A DNA stretch of 64,000 bases from Chitinophaga cymbidii (GTDB taxonomy: Bacteria; Bacteroidota; Bacteroidia; Chitinophagales; Chitinophagaceae), in assembly GCF_007992715.1 (NCBI RefSeq), contig NZ_BKAU01000002.1:434001-498000 (forward strand). The letters run 5' to 3'. Below, piece by piece: positions 17,945 through 25,379 of the stretch. The position numbers and the translations under genes are program-made. The notes beneath the pieces are model-generated. The model had not been told where the DNA came from, did no database searches, and saw only the letters and a program-made list of their open reading frames with translations. Within the stretch, counting starts at the first letter, position 1. Each line of letters starts with the position of its first letter.

Positions 17945-18921
17945 GCCTGCAGGCTTTCATTGTATTCCTGCATGAGCCGCTGCACGATCTCTTCCACGGT
18001 GAGGATATCGTCCACCATCTCCACGCTTTGCCCGGCGGACCACAGCTGGTTGTAATGATTGGGCGTGATGGCCCGCTGAAGTTTCTGCATGCCTTTCATC
18101 TGCACCATCATCTTGTAATATTTGCGCGTGCGCGGGTTGCGGGACAGCCACTTCTGGAAGCGGCTTTGCTTGTAGCCCATTCTTTGCGCGGCGGGCGTGT
18201 TGATGATATTGCAGGGCGTGCCGGAGAGTTTTTCGGTGAGCACGATGTCTTCCATGCCGTGACTGACAATGGCGTTCTTGTATTCGTCGCTGACGGTGGC
18301 TTCGCGGCTGGCGATGAACCGCGTGCCGATGGATACGCCGTCCGCCCCGAGCACCCGTGCGCTGGCGATCTGCTGCCCCGTGGCGATAGCGCCCGCGGCG
18401 GCTACGGGCATGTGCGGGAAAGCTTTTTTCAGGGCCGGTATCAGCACATGCATGGGGTAGGGGCCGGCATGGCCGCCCGCGCCCGCGCTCACGGCAATAA
18501 AGCCGTCCGCCCCGTTCTGCGCGGCCTTTTCGGCATGCTGCAGGTTGGTCACGTCGCAAAGCACCTTGGCGCCGTAGCTGTGCGCGGCATCGATCACATC
18601 GCGGGGATTGCCGAGCGAGGTGATGTAGAACGGCACTTTGGCCGCCACGCAGGCGTCCAGGTGTTTTTTATAGAGCGGGTTCGTTTTCTGTACGATGAGG
18701 TTCACGCCGTAGGTGCCCTGCTGATGGCTTGCCCTGGCTTCATTGAGCCTTTCCAGCAGCGCGGGCAGCTCGCCTTCCCTGCGGTAGTTGAGGGAGGGGA
18801 AAGTGCCCGCAATGCCGCTGCGGATGGCGGCCTGCATCATGGGCTCGTTGCTCACGAGGAACATGGGGGCCATGATCAGCGGGTATTTGATGCCCAGGGT
18901 TTGCGTTAGTGTCTGGTTCAA
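17935..18921 (-). CDS. Nitronate monooxygenase-like flavoprotein
   Basis: The 328-residue TIM-barrel protein belongs to the NMO/2-nitropropane dioxygenase family (FMN-dependent): KYPLIMAPMFLVSN at the N-terminus, GVNLIVQKTNP, then the FMN-phosphate region GADGFIAVSAGAGGHAG (about residues 130-150) and ADGVSIGTRFIASREA (about 190-205). Such enzymes oxidise alkyl nitronates, but relatives include enoyl reductases, so the substrate is uncertain. It begins eight bases after the riboflavin synthase gene, so a flavin synthase and a flavin enzyme are co-transcribed. Confidence 0.85.
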   Translation of the reverse strand: MNQTLTQTLGIKYPLIMAPMFLVSNEPMMQAAIRSGIAGTFPSLNYRREGELPALLERLNEARASHQQGTYGVNLIVQKTNPLYKKHLDACVAAKVPFYITSLGNPRDVIDAAHSYGAKVLCDVTNLQHAEKAAQNGADGFIAVSAGAGGHAGPYPMHVLIPALKKAFPHMPVAAAGAIATGQQIASARVLGADGVSIGTRFIASREATVSDEYKNAIVSHGMEDIVLTEKLSGTPCNIINTPAAQRMGYKQSRFQKWLSRNPRTRKYYKMMVQMKGMQKLQRAITPNHYNQLWSAGQSVEMVDDILTVEEIVQRLMQEYNESLQALR

Positions 18922-18928
18922 TGTCGGT

Positions 18929-19525
18929 TTATTTGATGGGTGAGCGGTTCAGTTGCCGCGCCACGTATTTGCCCAGGATGTCGAATTCCAGGTTCACGGT
19001 GTCGCCGGGTTGGAGATATTGTATATTGGTATGCTGGTAAGTGTAAGGGATCACTGCCACGGAGAACGCATCATCGGTAATGTCGAACACCGTGAGGCTG
19101 ATGCCGTTCAGGCAGATAGAGCCTTTTTCCACGATCAGCCCCGCAAACTGCGGCTGGAAGCGGATGCGGTACAGCCAGCTGCCGTCCTGCTCCGTAACGG
19201 ATTCGCAGACGCCGGTACCGTCCACATGCCCCTGCACCAGGTGCCCGTCTATGCGGCTGTTAAAGACCATGGCCCTTTCCAGGTTCACGGCATACCCTTC
19301 GCGGAACTGCCCGATATTGGATTTTTGGAGGGTTTCCGCCACTGCCACGGTCGTATATTGCTGGCCGGCTACCTGCGTGACGGTCAGGCAAACCCCGTTG
19401 TGCGAAACACTCTGGTCGATCTTCAATTCCTGCGCTATGGCCGAGCGGATGGTCAGTTCAAGGTTTCCTCCCGTTTTGACCGCTGACGTTACAGTGCCTA
19501 TTGTTTCTATAATGCCGGTAAACAT
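18929..19525 (-). CDS. ribE: Riboflavin synthase, alpha subunit
   Basis: The 198-residue protein shows the internal duplication of the lumazine-binding family: MFTGIIETIGTV with NGVCLTVT in the first half, and GHLVQGHVDGTG with LNGISLTVFD in the second. It dismutates two 6,7-dimethyl-8-ribityllumazine molecules to form riboflavin. A TAATTTTG box lies upstream at 19549-19556 on the same strand. It is the first gene of a unit with the nitronate monooxygenase-like gene; no other riboflavin genes or FMN riboswitch are visible here. Confidence 0.95.
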   Translation of the reverse strand: MFTGIIETIGTVTSAVKTGGNLELTIRSAIAQELKIDQSVSHNGVCLTVTQVAGQQYTTVAVAETLQKSNIGQFREGYAVNLERAMVFNSRIDGHLVQGHVDGTGVCESVTEQDGSWLYRIRFQPQFAGLIVEKGSICLNGISLTVFDITDDAFSVAVIPYTYQHTNIQYLQPGDTVNLEFDILGKYVARQLNRSPIK

Positions 19526-19594
19526 GTTTTATCTTTGATATTGAAAGGCAAAATTAGTCAATTACCGACGGAGATAAATGAGGAGGGATTTTTA

Positions 19595-19625
19595 TTTGGA
19601 TTTTGAAAATTTAGGTGTATCTTTG
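19595..19625 (+). promoter_or_regulatory. Promoter of rpsU
   Basis: TTTG at 19595-19598, exactly 19 bases, then TATCTTTG at 19618-19625: a perfect Bacteroidota promoter. Predicted +1 is near 19630, giving a leader of about 20 nt that contains the Shine-Dalgarno. Confidence 0.8.
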
Positions 19626-19639
19626 CCGTCCGTAAAAAT

Positions 19640-19646
19640 AAAGGAG
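19640..19646 (+). promoter_or_regulatory. Strong Shine-Dalgarno sequence of rpsU
   Basis: AAAGGAG lies at 19640-19646, four bases before the ATG at 19651. The other ribosomal protein genes here, and tuf, have nothing similar, so this site is selectively kept. Confidence 0.75.
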
Positions 19647-19650
19647 AAAT

Positions 19651-19848
19651 ATGTTAATTATCGATTCCAAAGACTGCGAAAACATTGACAAAGCGCTCAA
19701 AAAGTATAAAAAGAAATTTGAGAAAGCGAAGATCCTGCTGCAACTGAGAGAGCGTCAGTCATTTACCAAGCCGTCTATCCGCCGCCGTACCCAGGTGCTG
19801 AAAGCTGTCTACAAACAGCAGGTAGCTACCGGCAAGTTCGACGCATAG
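19651..19848 (+). CDS. rpsU: 30S ribosomal protein bS21
   Basis: The 65-residue basic protein fits bS21: the acidic-basic alternation DCENIDKALKKYKKKFEKAK followed by LRERQSFTKPSIRRR. It binds the 30S platform near the 3' end of 16S rRNA. In Bacteroidota, published ribosome structures show bS21 with bS6 and bS18 sequestering the anti-Shine-Dalgarno sequence, and rpsU is reported as a gene that retains a strong Shine-Dalgarno, which fits autoregulation. Here a perfect promoter and a clear AAAGGAG precede it. xerC follows in the same direction. Confidence 0.95.
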   Translation: MLIIDSKDCENIDKALKKYKKKFEKAKILLQLRERQSFTKPSIRRRTQVLKAVYKQQVATGKFDA

Positions 19849-19936
19849 TAACGATCAGAATTAAATTCTAATACATAAAATTGATGATTGTAAGGTTTTC
19901 GATAACTTTACAGTCATCAATTTTTTTGTGTTGGTT

Positions 19937-20878
19937 ATGAAAGAAGAACAGCACCTGCCATCCTTCGCACTGGCTTTCCTGGCTTACCTCGAGCTGGAAA
20001 AGCGCTATTCACCCCATACTGTGCTGGCCTACCGGACAGATCTGGAGCAGTTCTTTCAGTACATGCAGGGCACTTACGGCGACATGCCGCTGCCGGAGAT
20101 CCGGTATTTCCATATTCAGTCATGGCTAGTAACCGGCATTCATCCCGACAAAAAAGCATCCTCCAGCGTGGCCGCGGTTACCATCCGCCGCAAGATATCC
20201 ACCCTCAAATCATTCTTTAAATACGCCGTACGCAAGCAATTGCTGGTGCAAAGCCCGATGGCGAAGGTCAACAGCCCGAAGGTGCGCAAGCGCCTCCCCG
20301 TGTTCGTGGAAGAGAAAGGCATGCAGCAGCTGGAACAGAATGCGGTGGAAGGGCAGCCGGTCTTTACAGACGACTTCCGGGGCGCCACCGCGCAGCTGAT
20401 CATGGACCTGTTGTACCAGACCGGCATGCGGCGGGCCGAGCTGATAGGGCTTACCATGGAGCAGGTAGATGAAGGGAATAAACAGCTGAAAATACGCGGC
20501 AAAGGCAACAAGGAGCGGTTCGTGCCCATCAGCCCCCTTTTGCTGGAACAGATAACGGCATATGAAGCGCGTAAACGCCGGGAGATCGAACAACCCGATC
20601 CGCATCGCCTGCTGGTGAAGCCCAACGGCAAGCCGCTGGACGAGAACTATGTTTACAAAGTGGTCAAAGCCGCGCTTAGCCAGGTAACCACCGTCCCCAA
20701 AAAAAGCCCGCACATCCTGCGGCATACTTTTGCCACCCATCTCATGAATAATGGGGCGGACCTCAATGCAGTAAAGGAATTGCTCGGTCATTCCAGTCTT
20801 GCCGCCACCCAGGTATACACCCACAACTCCATCGAAAAGCTGAAGAAGGTACATCAGCAGGCGCATCCCAAAGCGTAG
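19937..20878 (+). CDS. xerC: Tyrosine site-specific recombinase, XerC/XerD type
   Basis: The 313-residue protein has the SAM-like N-terminal core-binding domain (FLAYLELEKRYSPHTVLAYRTDL) and a C-terminal catalytic domain with R165 in GMRRAEL, H259 and R262 in HILRHTFATHL, H285 in LGHSSL and the nucleophile Y294 in QVYTH. It resolves chromosome dimers at dif. Its fixed location between rpsU and hpf in this phylum argues for a housekeeping Xer rather than a phage integrase. I use the ATG at 19937; GTG at 19928 is an alternative. Confidence 0.93.
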   Translation: MKEEQHLPSFALAFLAYLELEKRYSPHTVLAYRTDLEQFFQYMQGTYGDMPLPEIRYFHIQSWLVTGIHPDKKASSSVAAVTIRRKISTLKSFFKYAVRKQLLVQSPMAKVNSPKVRKRLPVFVEEKGMQQLEQNAVEGQPVFTDDFRGATAQLIMDLLYQTGMRRAELIGLTMEQVDEGNKQLKIRGKGNKERFVPISPLLLEQITAYEARKRREIEQPDPHRLLVKPNGKPLDENYVYKVVKAALSQVTTVPKKSPHILRHTFATHLMNNGADLNAVKELLGHSSLAATQVYTHNSIEKLKKVHQQAHPKA

Positions 20879-21131
20879 AATTTATCAATTAAAATGTTTA
20901 CAGTGAATACTGACAAAGCGCAGTGTGCCGGCTGACGGCGCTCATTTGTTAAGGCATTAAAAAGAGCGACTATTGTACTGTTGTACATTTTAACAAAATT
21001 TTTCTGCCGGAAATCGGAAAAGGAGAGAAAGTTCAGTAAATTAGTAATGTCGAGATACTCACTTAAAAAACCGCCTATGGATGTTTGTTACTAATTTGAA
21101 ATCAGATTGTTAAAAGTTAAAATTTAGTGCT
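20879..21131 (+). other. Intergenic region between xerC and hpf
   Basis: These 253 bases carry no convincing ORF. I find no perfect promoter; a near miss (TAATTTG, one base short of the consensus) lies about 30 bases before the hpf start. There is no clear terminator. Confidence 0.4.
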
Positions 21132-21431
21132 ATGAATGTTCAAATTCAAACTGTGCGTTTTGATGCTGACGCCAAACTCATTGACCATGTGAATAAAAGG
21201 ATTCAGAAGCTCTCCACGTTTTATGACCGAATTGTCACTGTAGAAGTATTTTTGAAGCTGGATCAGTTAGCCCACCAGATCAAGGACAAGATCGCCGAGA
21301 TCAAGGTCCATATCCCGCGCCACGATTTCTTTGTAAAGCATGAATCCAAATCCTTCGAAGAGTCAATAGACCTCGCATTTGACTCGCTTGTTAACCAGAT
21401 CAAACGCAAGAAGGAGAAGAATTTACATTAA
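21132..21431 (+). CDS. hpf: Ribosome hibernation promoting factor (short HPF / RaiA family)
   Basis: This 99-residue protein has the single S30AE domain only: MNVQIQTVRFDADAKLIDHV, then IVTVEVFLKLD and FFVKHESKSFEESIDLAFDSL, with a basic C-terminus. It binds in the mRNA channel of the 30S subunit and silences ribosomes in stationary phase. The length marks it as the short form, which needs a separate factor for 100S dimer formation if dimers occur. It precedes the tRNA-tuf operon, as is usual in Bacteroidota. Confidence 0.93.
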   Translation: MNVQIQTVRFDADAKLIDHVNKRIQKLSTFYDRIVTVEVFLKLDQLAHQIKDKIAEIKVHIPRHDFFVKHESKSFEESIDLAFDSLVNQIKRKKEKNLH

Positions 21432-21445
21432 TTTTCTAAAAATAT

Positions 21446-21476
21446 TTTGGAATTAATTTTCTCTTTACTACCTTTG
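21446..21476 (+). promoter_or_regulatory. Promoter of the tRNA-tuf operon
   Basis: TTTG at 21446-21449, exactly 19 bases, then TACCTTTG at 21469-21476. Predicted +1 near 21481, about 180 bases upstream of the first tRNA. Confidence 0.8.
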
Positions 21477-21663
21477 CCATCCCGATTCAAAAAGGGATCG
21501 GCGAAGGTAGTAAAATTCTTTACTGTAGGGCATTTAGGCCAACTTTGAGCAGCAAAAATTTTACGGTCCGGAAGTGAAAAAAATATTTGTTTCTTAAAAA
21601 GATTACCACTTATTTTGCGCTTCCTTTTGAGAGGTTGTTAAGCTTTTTCTTGACAGAAAAAAC

Positions 21664-21737
21664 GCCAGCATAGCTCAGTTGGCCAGAGCTACTGATTTGT
21701 AATCAGTGGGTCGGGGGTTCGAATCCCTCTGCTGGCT
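21664..21737 (+). tRNA. tRNA-Thr (anticodon TGT)
   Basis: A full cloverleaf: acceptor GCCAGCA/TGCTGGC, D-arm AGCTCAGTTGGCCAGAGCT, anticodon loop with TGT, and T-arm GGGGGTTCGAATCCCTC. No CCA is encoded. It is the first of the Thr-Tyr-Gly-Thr series before tuf, the same order as in the E. coli tufB operon. Confidence 0.95.
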
Positions 21738-21776
21738 CAGGCGTTTCCGGAACGGTCCGGGCAAAGTTTTTTAGTT

Positions 21777-21859
21777 GGGCAGGTTCCAGAGCGGCCAAAT
21801 GGGGCGGACTGTAAATCCGCTGTCTTTCGACTTCACAGGTTCGAATCCTGTCCTGCCCA
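21777..21859 (+). tRNA. tRNA-Tyr (anticodon GTA)
   Basis: Class II tRNA with a long variable arm (between the anticodon stem and the CAGGTTCGAATCCTG T-arm). Acceptor GGGCAGG/CCTGCCC, discriminator A, anticodon GTA. CCA is not encoded. Confidence 0.95.
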
Positions 21860-21954
21860 CAACTTATTTTGTTCCGCTTTTGTTCAACAGGGGCGGAACA
21901 AACTTGTGCAAGAAAACGAGTAGGGGCAGCAGGGAATGTCACAGTGATTTAAAT

Positions 21955-22027
21955 GCGGGAGTAGCTCAGTTGGTAGAGCGACAGCCTTCCAAGCTGTAGG
22001 TCGCGGGTTCGAACCTCGTCTCCCGCT
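21955..22027 (+). tRNA. tRNA-Gly (anticodon TCC)
   Basis: Acceptor GCGGGAG/CTCCCGC, D-arm TAGCTCAGTTGGTAGAGC, anticodon loop CTTCCAA with TCC, T-arm CGGGTTCGAACCTCG. Discriminator T. Confidence 0.95.
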
Positions 22028-22040
22028 CTAAAGAACCACT

Positions 22041-22112
<72 letters not shown>

Positions 22113-22171
22113 CAAAAAGAAGGGAAGATGCGATATGCTTTCTTTCGGATTTCGGAGATTTGAAAGGGGGA

Positions 22172-22246
22172 TCTGCAGATTCCCGGCAGGGCTCTGAAAA
22201 AGTTTCGGATACAGGTAACCGGCAAGCGGTGTACGGTGTCCGAAAT
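22172..22246 (+). other. Structured RNA segment between tRNA-Thr and the tRNA-like element
   Basis: Between 22113 and 22260 there is no ORF. TTTCGGATAC near 22203-22212 pairs with GTGTCCGAAA near 22237-22246 over about ten base pairs, with a further CCG/CGG pairing inside. The segment is part of the tuf operon leader and could be a processing or control element. Confidence 0.35.
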
Positions 22247-22260
22247 TTGAAGTTTAACTA

Positions 22261-22333
22261 AGCCGGTAAGCTCAATGGATGAGCGTTCCGCCAGTAAGCG
22301 GAAAGGAGCGGGTTCAATCCCTGTAATTGGCTC
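22261..22333 (+). pseudogene. Degenerate tRNA-like element upstream of tuf
   Basis: The segment folds as a cloverleaf: acceptor AGCCGGT/ATTGGCT (all paired with two G-U), D-arm GCTC-AATGGAT-GAGC, an anticodon-type stem TTCCG/CGGAA and a T-arm GCGGG-TTCAATC-CCTGT with the canonical T-loop. The anticodon loop, CCAGTAAG, is eight bases long and lacks the invariant U33, and one extra A separates the T-arm from the acceptor. It is therefore either a decayed tRNA gene or a tRNA mimic in the tuf leader. It ends 67 bases before the tuf ATG. Confidence 0.65.
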
Positions 22334-22400
22334 AAGTTTGTAAAAACGTTTTTAAACAACTATAATACAATCTTTACAAACCATCTTAAAAAAAAATACA

Positions 22401-23588
22401 ATGGCAAAAGAAACCTTTAAGCGGGATAAACCCCACGTTAACATTGGTACCATCGGTCACGTGGACCACGGTAAAACTACCTTGACTGCTGCCATTACGA
22501 CAATTCTGGCAAACAAGGGCTTGGCTGAGAAGAGAGGTTATGACGAGATCGACGCAGCTCCTGAAGAAAAAGAAAGAGGTATTACCATCAATACAGCACA
22601 CGTTGAGTATCAGACAGCAAACCGTCACTATGCTCACGTTGACTGTCCCGGCCACGCTGACTACGTGAAGAACATGATCACCGGTGCTGCTCAGATGGAC
22701 GGTGCTATCCTCGTGGTTGCCGCAACTGATGGTCCGATGCCGCAAACGAAGGAGCACATCCTCCTGGCCCGTCAGGTAGGTGTACCCCGTATCGTAGTAT
22801 TCATGAACAAAGTAGACCTGGTAGACGATCCGGAACTGCTGGAACTCGTTGAGATCGAGATCCGCGACCTGCTGTCTTCCTATGGTTTCGATGGCGATAA
22901 TGTGCCCATCATCCAGGGTTCTGCTACCGGCGCACTGGCTGGTGACGAAAAATGGGTGGCCAAGATCGACGAGCTGATGGAAGCTGTTGATACTTACATT
23001 CCGCTGCCTCCGCGCCCGGTTGACCAACCGTTCCTGATGTCAGTAGAAGACGTGTTCTCTATCACCGGTCGTGGTACTGTTGCTACCGGTCGTATCGAGC
23101 GCGGTCGTATCAAAGTAGGTGAGAACGTTGAGATCGTAGGTCTGATCACCGAATCACTGAAATCTACCTGTACTGGTGTGGAAATGTTCAAAAAACTGCT
23201 GGACGAAGGTGAAGCTGGTGACAACGCCGGTCTGCTCCTCCGCGGTATTGAAAAATCCCAGATCCGTCGCGGTATGGTTATCTGCCAGCCCGGTTCCATC
23301 ACTCCGCACACCGACTTCAAATGCGAAGTTTACGTACTGAGCAAAGAAGAAGGTGGCCGTCACACGCCGTTCTTCCAGAAATACCGTCCTCAGTTCTACT
23401 TCCGTACTACTGACGTAACCGGTGAAGTTGAACTGCCTGCAGGTGTTGAAATGGTAATGCCTGGTGATAACATCAGCCTGACCGTTAAACTGATCCAGCC
23501 GATCGCTATGGAAAAAGGTCTGAAATTCGCTATCCGCGAAGGTGGCCGTACCGTAGGCGCTGGTCAGGTTACTGAAATCGTGAAATAA
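22401..23588 (+). CDS. tuf: Elongation factor Tu
   Basis: EF-Tu delivers aminoacyl-tRNA to the ribosomal A site. The 395-residue protein has the complete GTPase motifs GHVDHGKT (residues about 19-26), the switch region [18 protein letters not shown] (about 81-85) and NKVD (about 136-139), then domains II and III ending [10 protein letters not shown]. Codon use is visibly biased, as expected for a highly expressed gene. It is transcribed with the preceding tRNAs, and a large hairpin terminator follows it. Confidence 0.98.
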   Translation: MAKETFKRDKPHVNIGTIGHVDHGKTTLTAAITTILANKGLAEKRGYDEIDAAPEEKERGITINTAHVEYQTANRHYAHVDCPGHADYVKNMITGAAQMDGAILVVAATDGPMPQTKEHILLARQVGVPRIVVFMNKVDLVDDPELLELVEIEIRDLLSSYGFDGDNVPIIQGSATGALAGDEKWVAKIDELMEAVDTYIPLPPRPVDQPFLMSVEDVFSITGRGTVATGRIERGRIKVGENVEIVGLITESLKSTCTGVEMFKKLLDEGEAGDNAGLLLRGIEKSQIRRGMVICQPGSITPHTDFKCEVYVLSKEEGGRHTPFFQKYRPQFYFRTTDVTGEVELPAGVEMVMPGDNISLTVKLIQPIAMEKGLKFAIREGGRTVGAGQVTEIVK

Positions 23589-23609
23589 TCCAGTAGCGAT
23601 ACTGTCTAT

Positions 23610-23690
23610 AAAAAAGCCATTGACCAGCGGCGGTTAATCAATAGAAGATTATATTTGCTAAAGGTGACCGCCACAGTTAATGGCTTTTTT
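23610..23690 (+). terminator. Long hairpin terminator between tuf and tRNA-Trp
   Basis: AAAAAAGCCATT (23610-23621) pairs with AATGGCTTTTTT (23679-23690), and GGCGGT pairs with ACCGCC further inside. The stem has A and T runs at its ends and could work in both directions. It contains a TATATTTG box at 23650-23657, so the trnW-secE-nusG unit may start inside the terminator. Confidence 0.75.
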
Positions 23691-23695
23691 TACAC

Positions 23696-23766
23696 ACGGG
23701 TATGGTGCAACGGTAGCATACGGGTCTCCAAAACCTTTGATCTGGGTTCGAATCCTAGTACCCGTG
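23696..23766 (+). tRNA. tRNA-Trp (anticodon CCA)
   Basis: Acceptor ACGGGTA/TACCCGT with discriminator G, the base expected for tryptophan tRNA; anticodon loop CTCCAAA; T-arm CTGGGTTCGAATCCTAG. The position before secE matches the usual bacterial order. Confidence 0.93.
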
Positions 23767-23877
23767 CTGAGTAAATGAAAAATTGCCGGAAGCTTAAATT
23801 GTTTGCATTTTTTAACAGAAACAAGCAATTTTGCCGCACGGCAATTTTTATCGTTCATATCAGGTTAACTAATTACG

Positions 23878-24072
23878 ATGAACAAAATCACGAGCTACTT
23901 CAGAGAATCATATCACGAGCTGGTTCATAAAGTATCCTGGCCTACCTGGCAGGAGCTGCAATCATCTACGATGATCGTTCTCATTGCCACTATCATCATC
24001 ACACTGATGGTATGGGGCATGGATACCCTGTCTCACCTGGTATTAACGCAATACTATAAACTGTTTCAATAA
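23878..24072 (+). CDS. secE: Preprotein translocase subunit SecE
   Basis: This 64-residue protein has the short single-helix form of SecE: an amphipathic start (ITSYFRESYHELVHKVSWPTWQEL, in two parts) and one transmembrane segment at about residues 32-52. The KVSWPTWQEL motif is the SecE signature. It clamps SecY in the SecYEG channel. Its stop overlaps the nusG start by one base (TAATG), so translation is likely coupled. Confidence 0.95.
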   Translation: MNKITSYFRESYHELVHKVSWPTWQELQSSTMIVLIATIIITLMVWGMDTLSHLVLTQYYKLFQ

Positions 24073-24653
24073 TGGAGGACATCCACAAGGAAGAAGCCCA
24101 GGCTCCCGCCCAGGAAACGAAATGGTACGTACTGCGGGTAGTGAGCGGCAAAGAGAAGAAAGTAAAAGAATACCTGGATATTGAAGTGCGCCGCAGCGAT
24201 TGGGGCAATGTAATTACCCAGATCTTCCTGCCGGTGGAGAAAGTATATAAAGTGCAGGCCGGTAAAAAAGTGATGCGCGAAAAGAACTTCTACCCCGGTT
24301 ATGTAATGATCGAAGCGATCGACGGCAAGATGACCGATGAGGTGATCCAGTCCATCCGCCAGGTTTCCGGTGTGATCCACTTCCTCGGAAAAGAAAAGCC
24401 CATCGCGCTCCGCAAGGCGGAAGTCAATAAAATGCTTGGTAAAGTAGACGAGATCTCCGACCAGGGACTCACCATGAGCGAGCCCTACATCGTTGGCGAA
24501 ACCATCAAGATCATCGACGGCCCGTTCAACGACTTCAACGGTGTGATCGAAGAAGTGCTGGAAGACAAGAAGAAGCTGAAAGTGACCGTGAAGATCTTCG
24601 GCCGCGCCACGCCGGTAGAGCTGAACTTCATGCAGGTAGAAAAGATCAGCTAA
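24072..24653 (+). CDS. nusG: Transcription termination/antitermination factor NusG
   Basis: The 193-residue protein has the NGN domain ([19 protein letters not shown] and [10 protein letters not shown]) and a C-terminal KOW domain ([20 protein letters not shown], then a [11 protein letters not shown] end). NusG binds RNA polymerase and links it to the ribosome or Rho. It overlaps secE by one base and is followed by a strong terminator, so it is the last gene of this unit; the rplK operon lies 3.6 kb further on. Confidence 0.97.
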   Translation: MEDIHKEEAQAPAQETKWYVLRVVSGKEKKVKEYLDIEVRRSDWGNVITQIFLPVEKVYKVQAGKKVMREKNFYPGYVMIEAIDGKMTDEVIQSIRQVSGVIHFLGKEKPIALRKAEVNKMLGKVDEISDQGLTMSEPYIVGETIKIIDGPFNDFNGVIEEVLEDKKKLKVTVKIFGRATPVELNFMQVEKIS

Positions 24654-24670
24654 AGCTGTTCAGATATTTG

Positions 24671-24705
24671 AAAAAGCCGCAGGCACATTGCCTGCGGCTT
24701 TTTTT
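24671..24705 (+). terminator. Rho-independent terminator after nusG
   Basis: AAAAGCCGCAGGC and GCCTGCGGCTTTT form a perfect stem with a short loop, followed by further T. It also lies at the end of the convergent DUF1579 gene. Confidence 0.9.
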
Positions 24706-24711
24706 ATGCGG

Positions 24712-25272
24712 TTATTTGCGGGTGAGCTTCAGTTCCATGGATTTGAACTCCTTTCCATCCGCCATCATGTACATTTCCATGACCTGGTTGTTATCGTCCA
24801 CCCATTTAAATACTTCCCGGATCAGCTGCTCCTTTCCCGTGGCCGGGTCCGTGGTCTTTCCCGTGAGCGTGACCGAACGGGTGGCATCGTCCCATTTTCC
24901 TTCGAGATACATAATGCCGGAACCCATATTGTCTACCCAGGTGCTCTGGAATACTTTTTTGGCATTATCGTATCCCAGTATGCCGATGCCTTCAAAAGGC
25001 TGACCGTCAAAGCTGCTGGTGTGCCGCGATTCCTGGTAGCGGCCGCCAAGGATCATTTTGTTGGTGCAATTGCCGGCCTGCGTCATCGGCTGGGCGCCCG
25101 GCGCCATCCAGAAAGTCATATCCGTTTTCCAGTCCCCGTCCGCCATTGCCATCATTTTATGCATGGAACCGGGTGTCATGTAATCCATCCACGCCTTCTG
25201 GGCAGCTTCATCCTGCGCAACGGCAGCGGAGGTACAGTAAAGTGCGAGTAAAAGTAACCAAGTGCGTTTCAT
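24712..25272 (-). CDS. Secreted DUF1579 family protein
   Basis: The 186-residue product starts MKRTWLLLLALYCTSAAVAQ, a clear signal peptide, and continues with the DUF1579 pattern: MADGDWKTDMTFWMAPGAQP, GGRYQE and FEGIGILGYDNAKK. DUF1579 proteins are lipocalin-like beta-barrels of unknown role. I start at the ATG at 25272; the frame extends upstream to 25338 without a plausible start context. It is one of three genes that separate nusG from rplK. Confidence 0.85.
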   Translation of the reverse strand: MKRTWLLLLALYCTSAAVAQDEAAQKAWMDYMTPGSMHKMMAMADGDWKTDMTFWMAPGAQPMTQAGNCTNKMILGGRYQESRHTSSFDGQPFEGIGILGYDNAKKVFQSTWVDNMGSGIMYLEGKWDDATRSVTLTGKTTDPATGKEQLIREVFKWVDDNNQVMEMYMMADGKEFKSMELKLTRK

Positions 25273-25379
25273 AATGGGGTGATTTAGAACGATGAAGTTA
25301 CAGAATAGATGATTTGGCCGCTTTTTGGATGGTGCCACATCTAAATTTTTGATGGCGCATATTTTGATGAGCGTTCCGT

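Noticed and set aside
19937..20878. Phage or integron integrase
   Set aside because: Its location between rpsU and hpf is the usual housekeeping Xer site in this phylum and there are no attachment repeats or mobile genes around it.
22261..22333. Functional tRNA-Thr with anticodon AGT
   Set aside because: The anticodon loop has eight bases and no U33, and Thr codons are already read by the GGT and TGT tRNAs in the same cluster.
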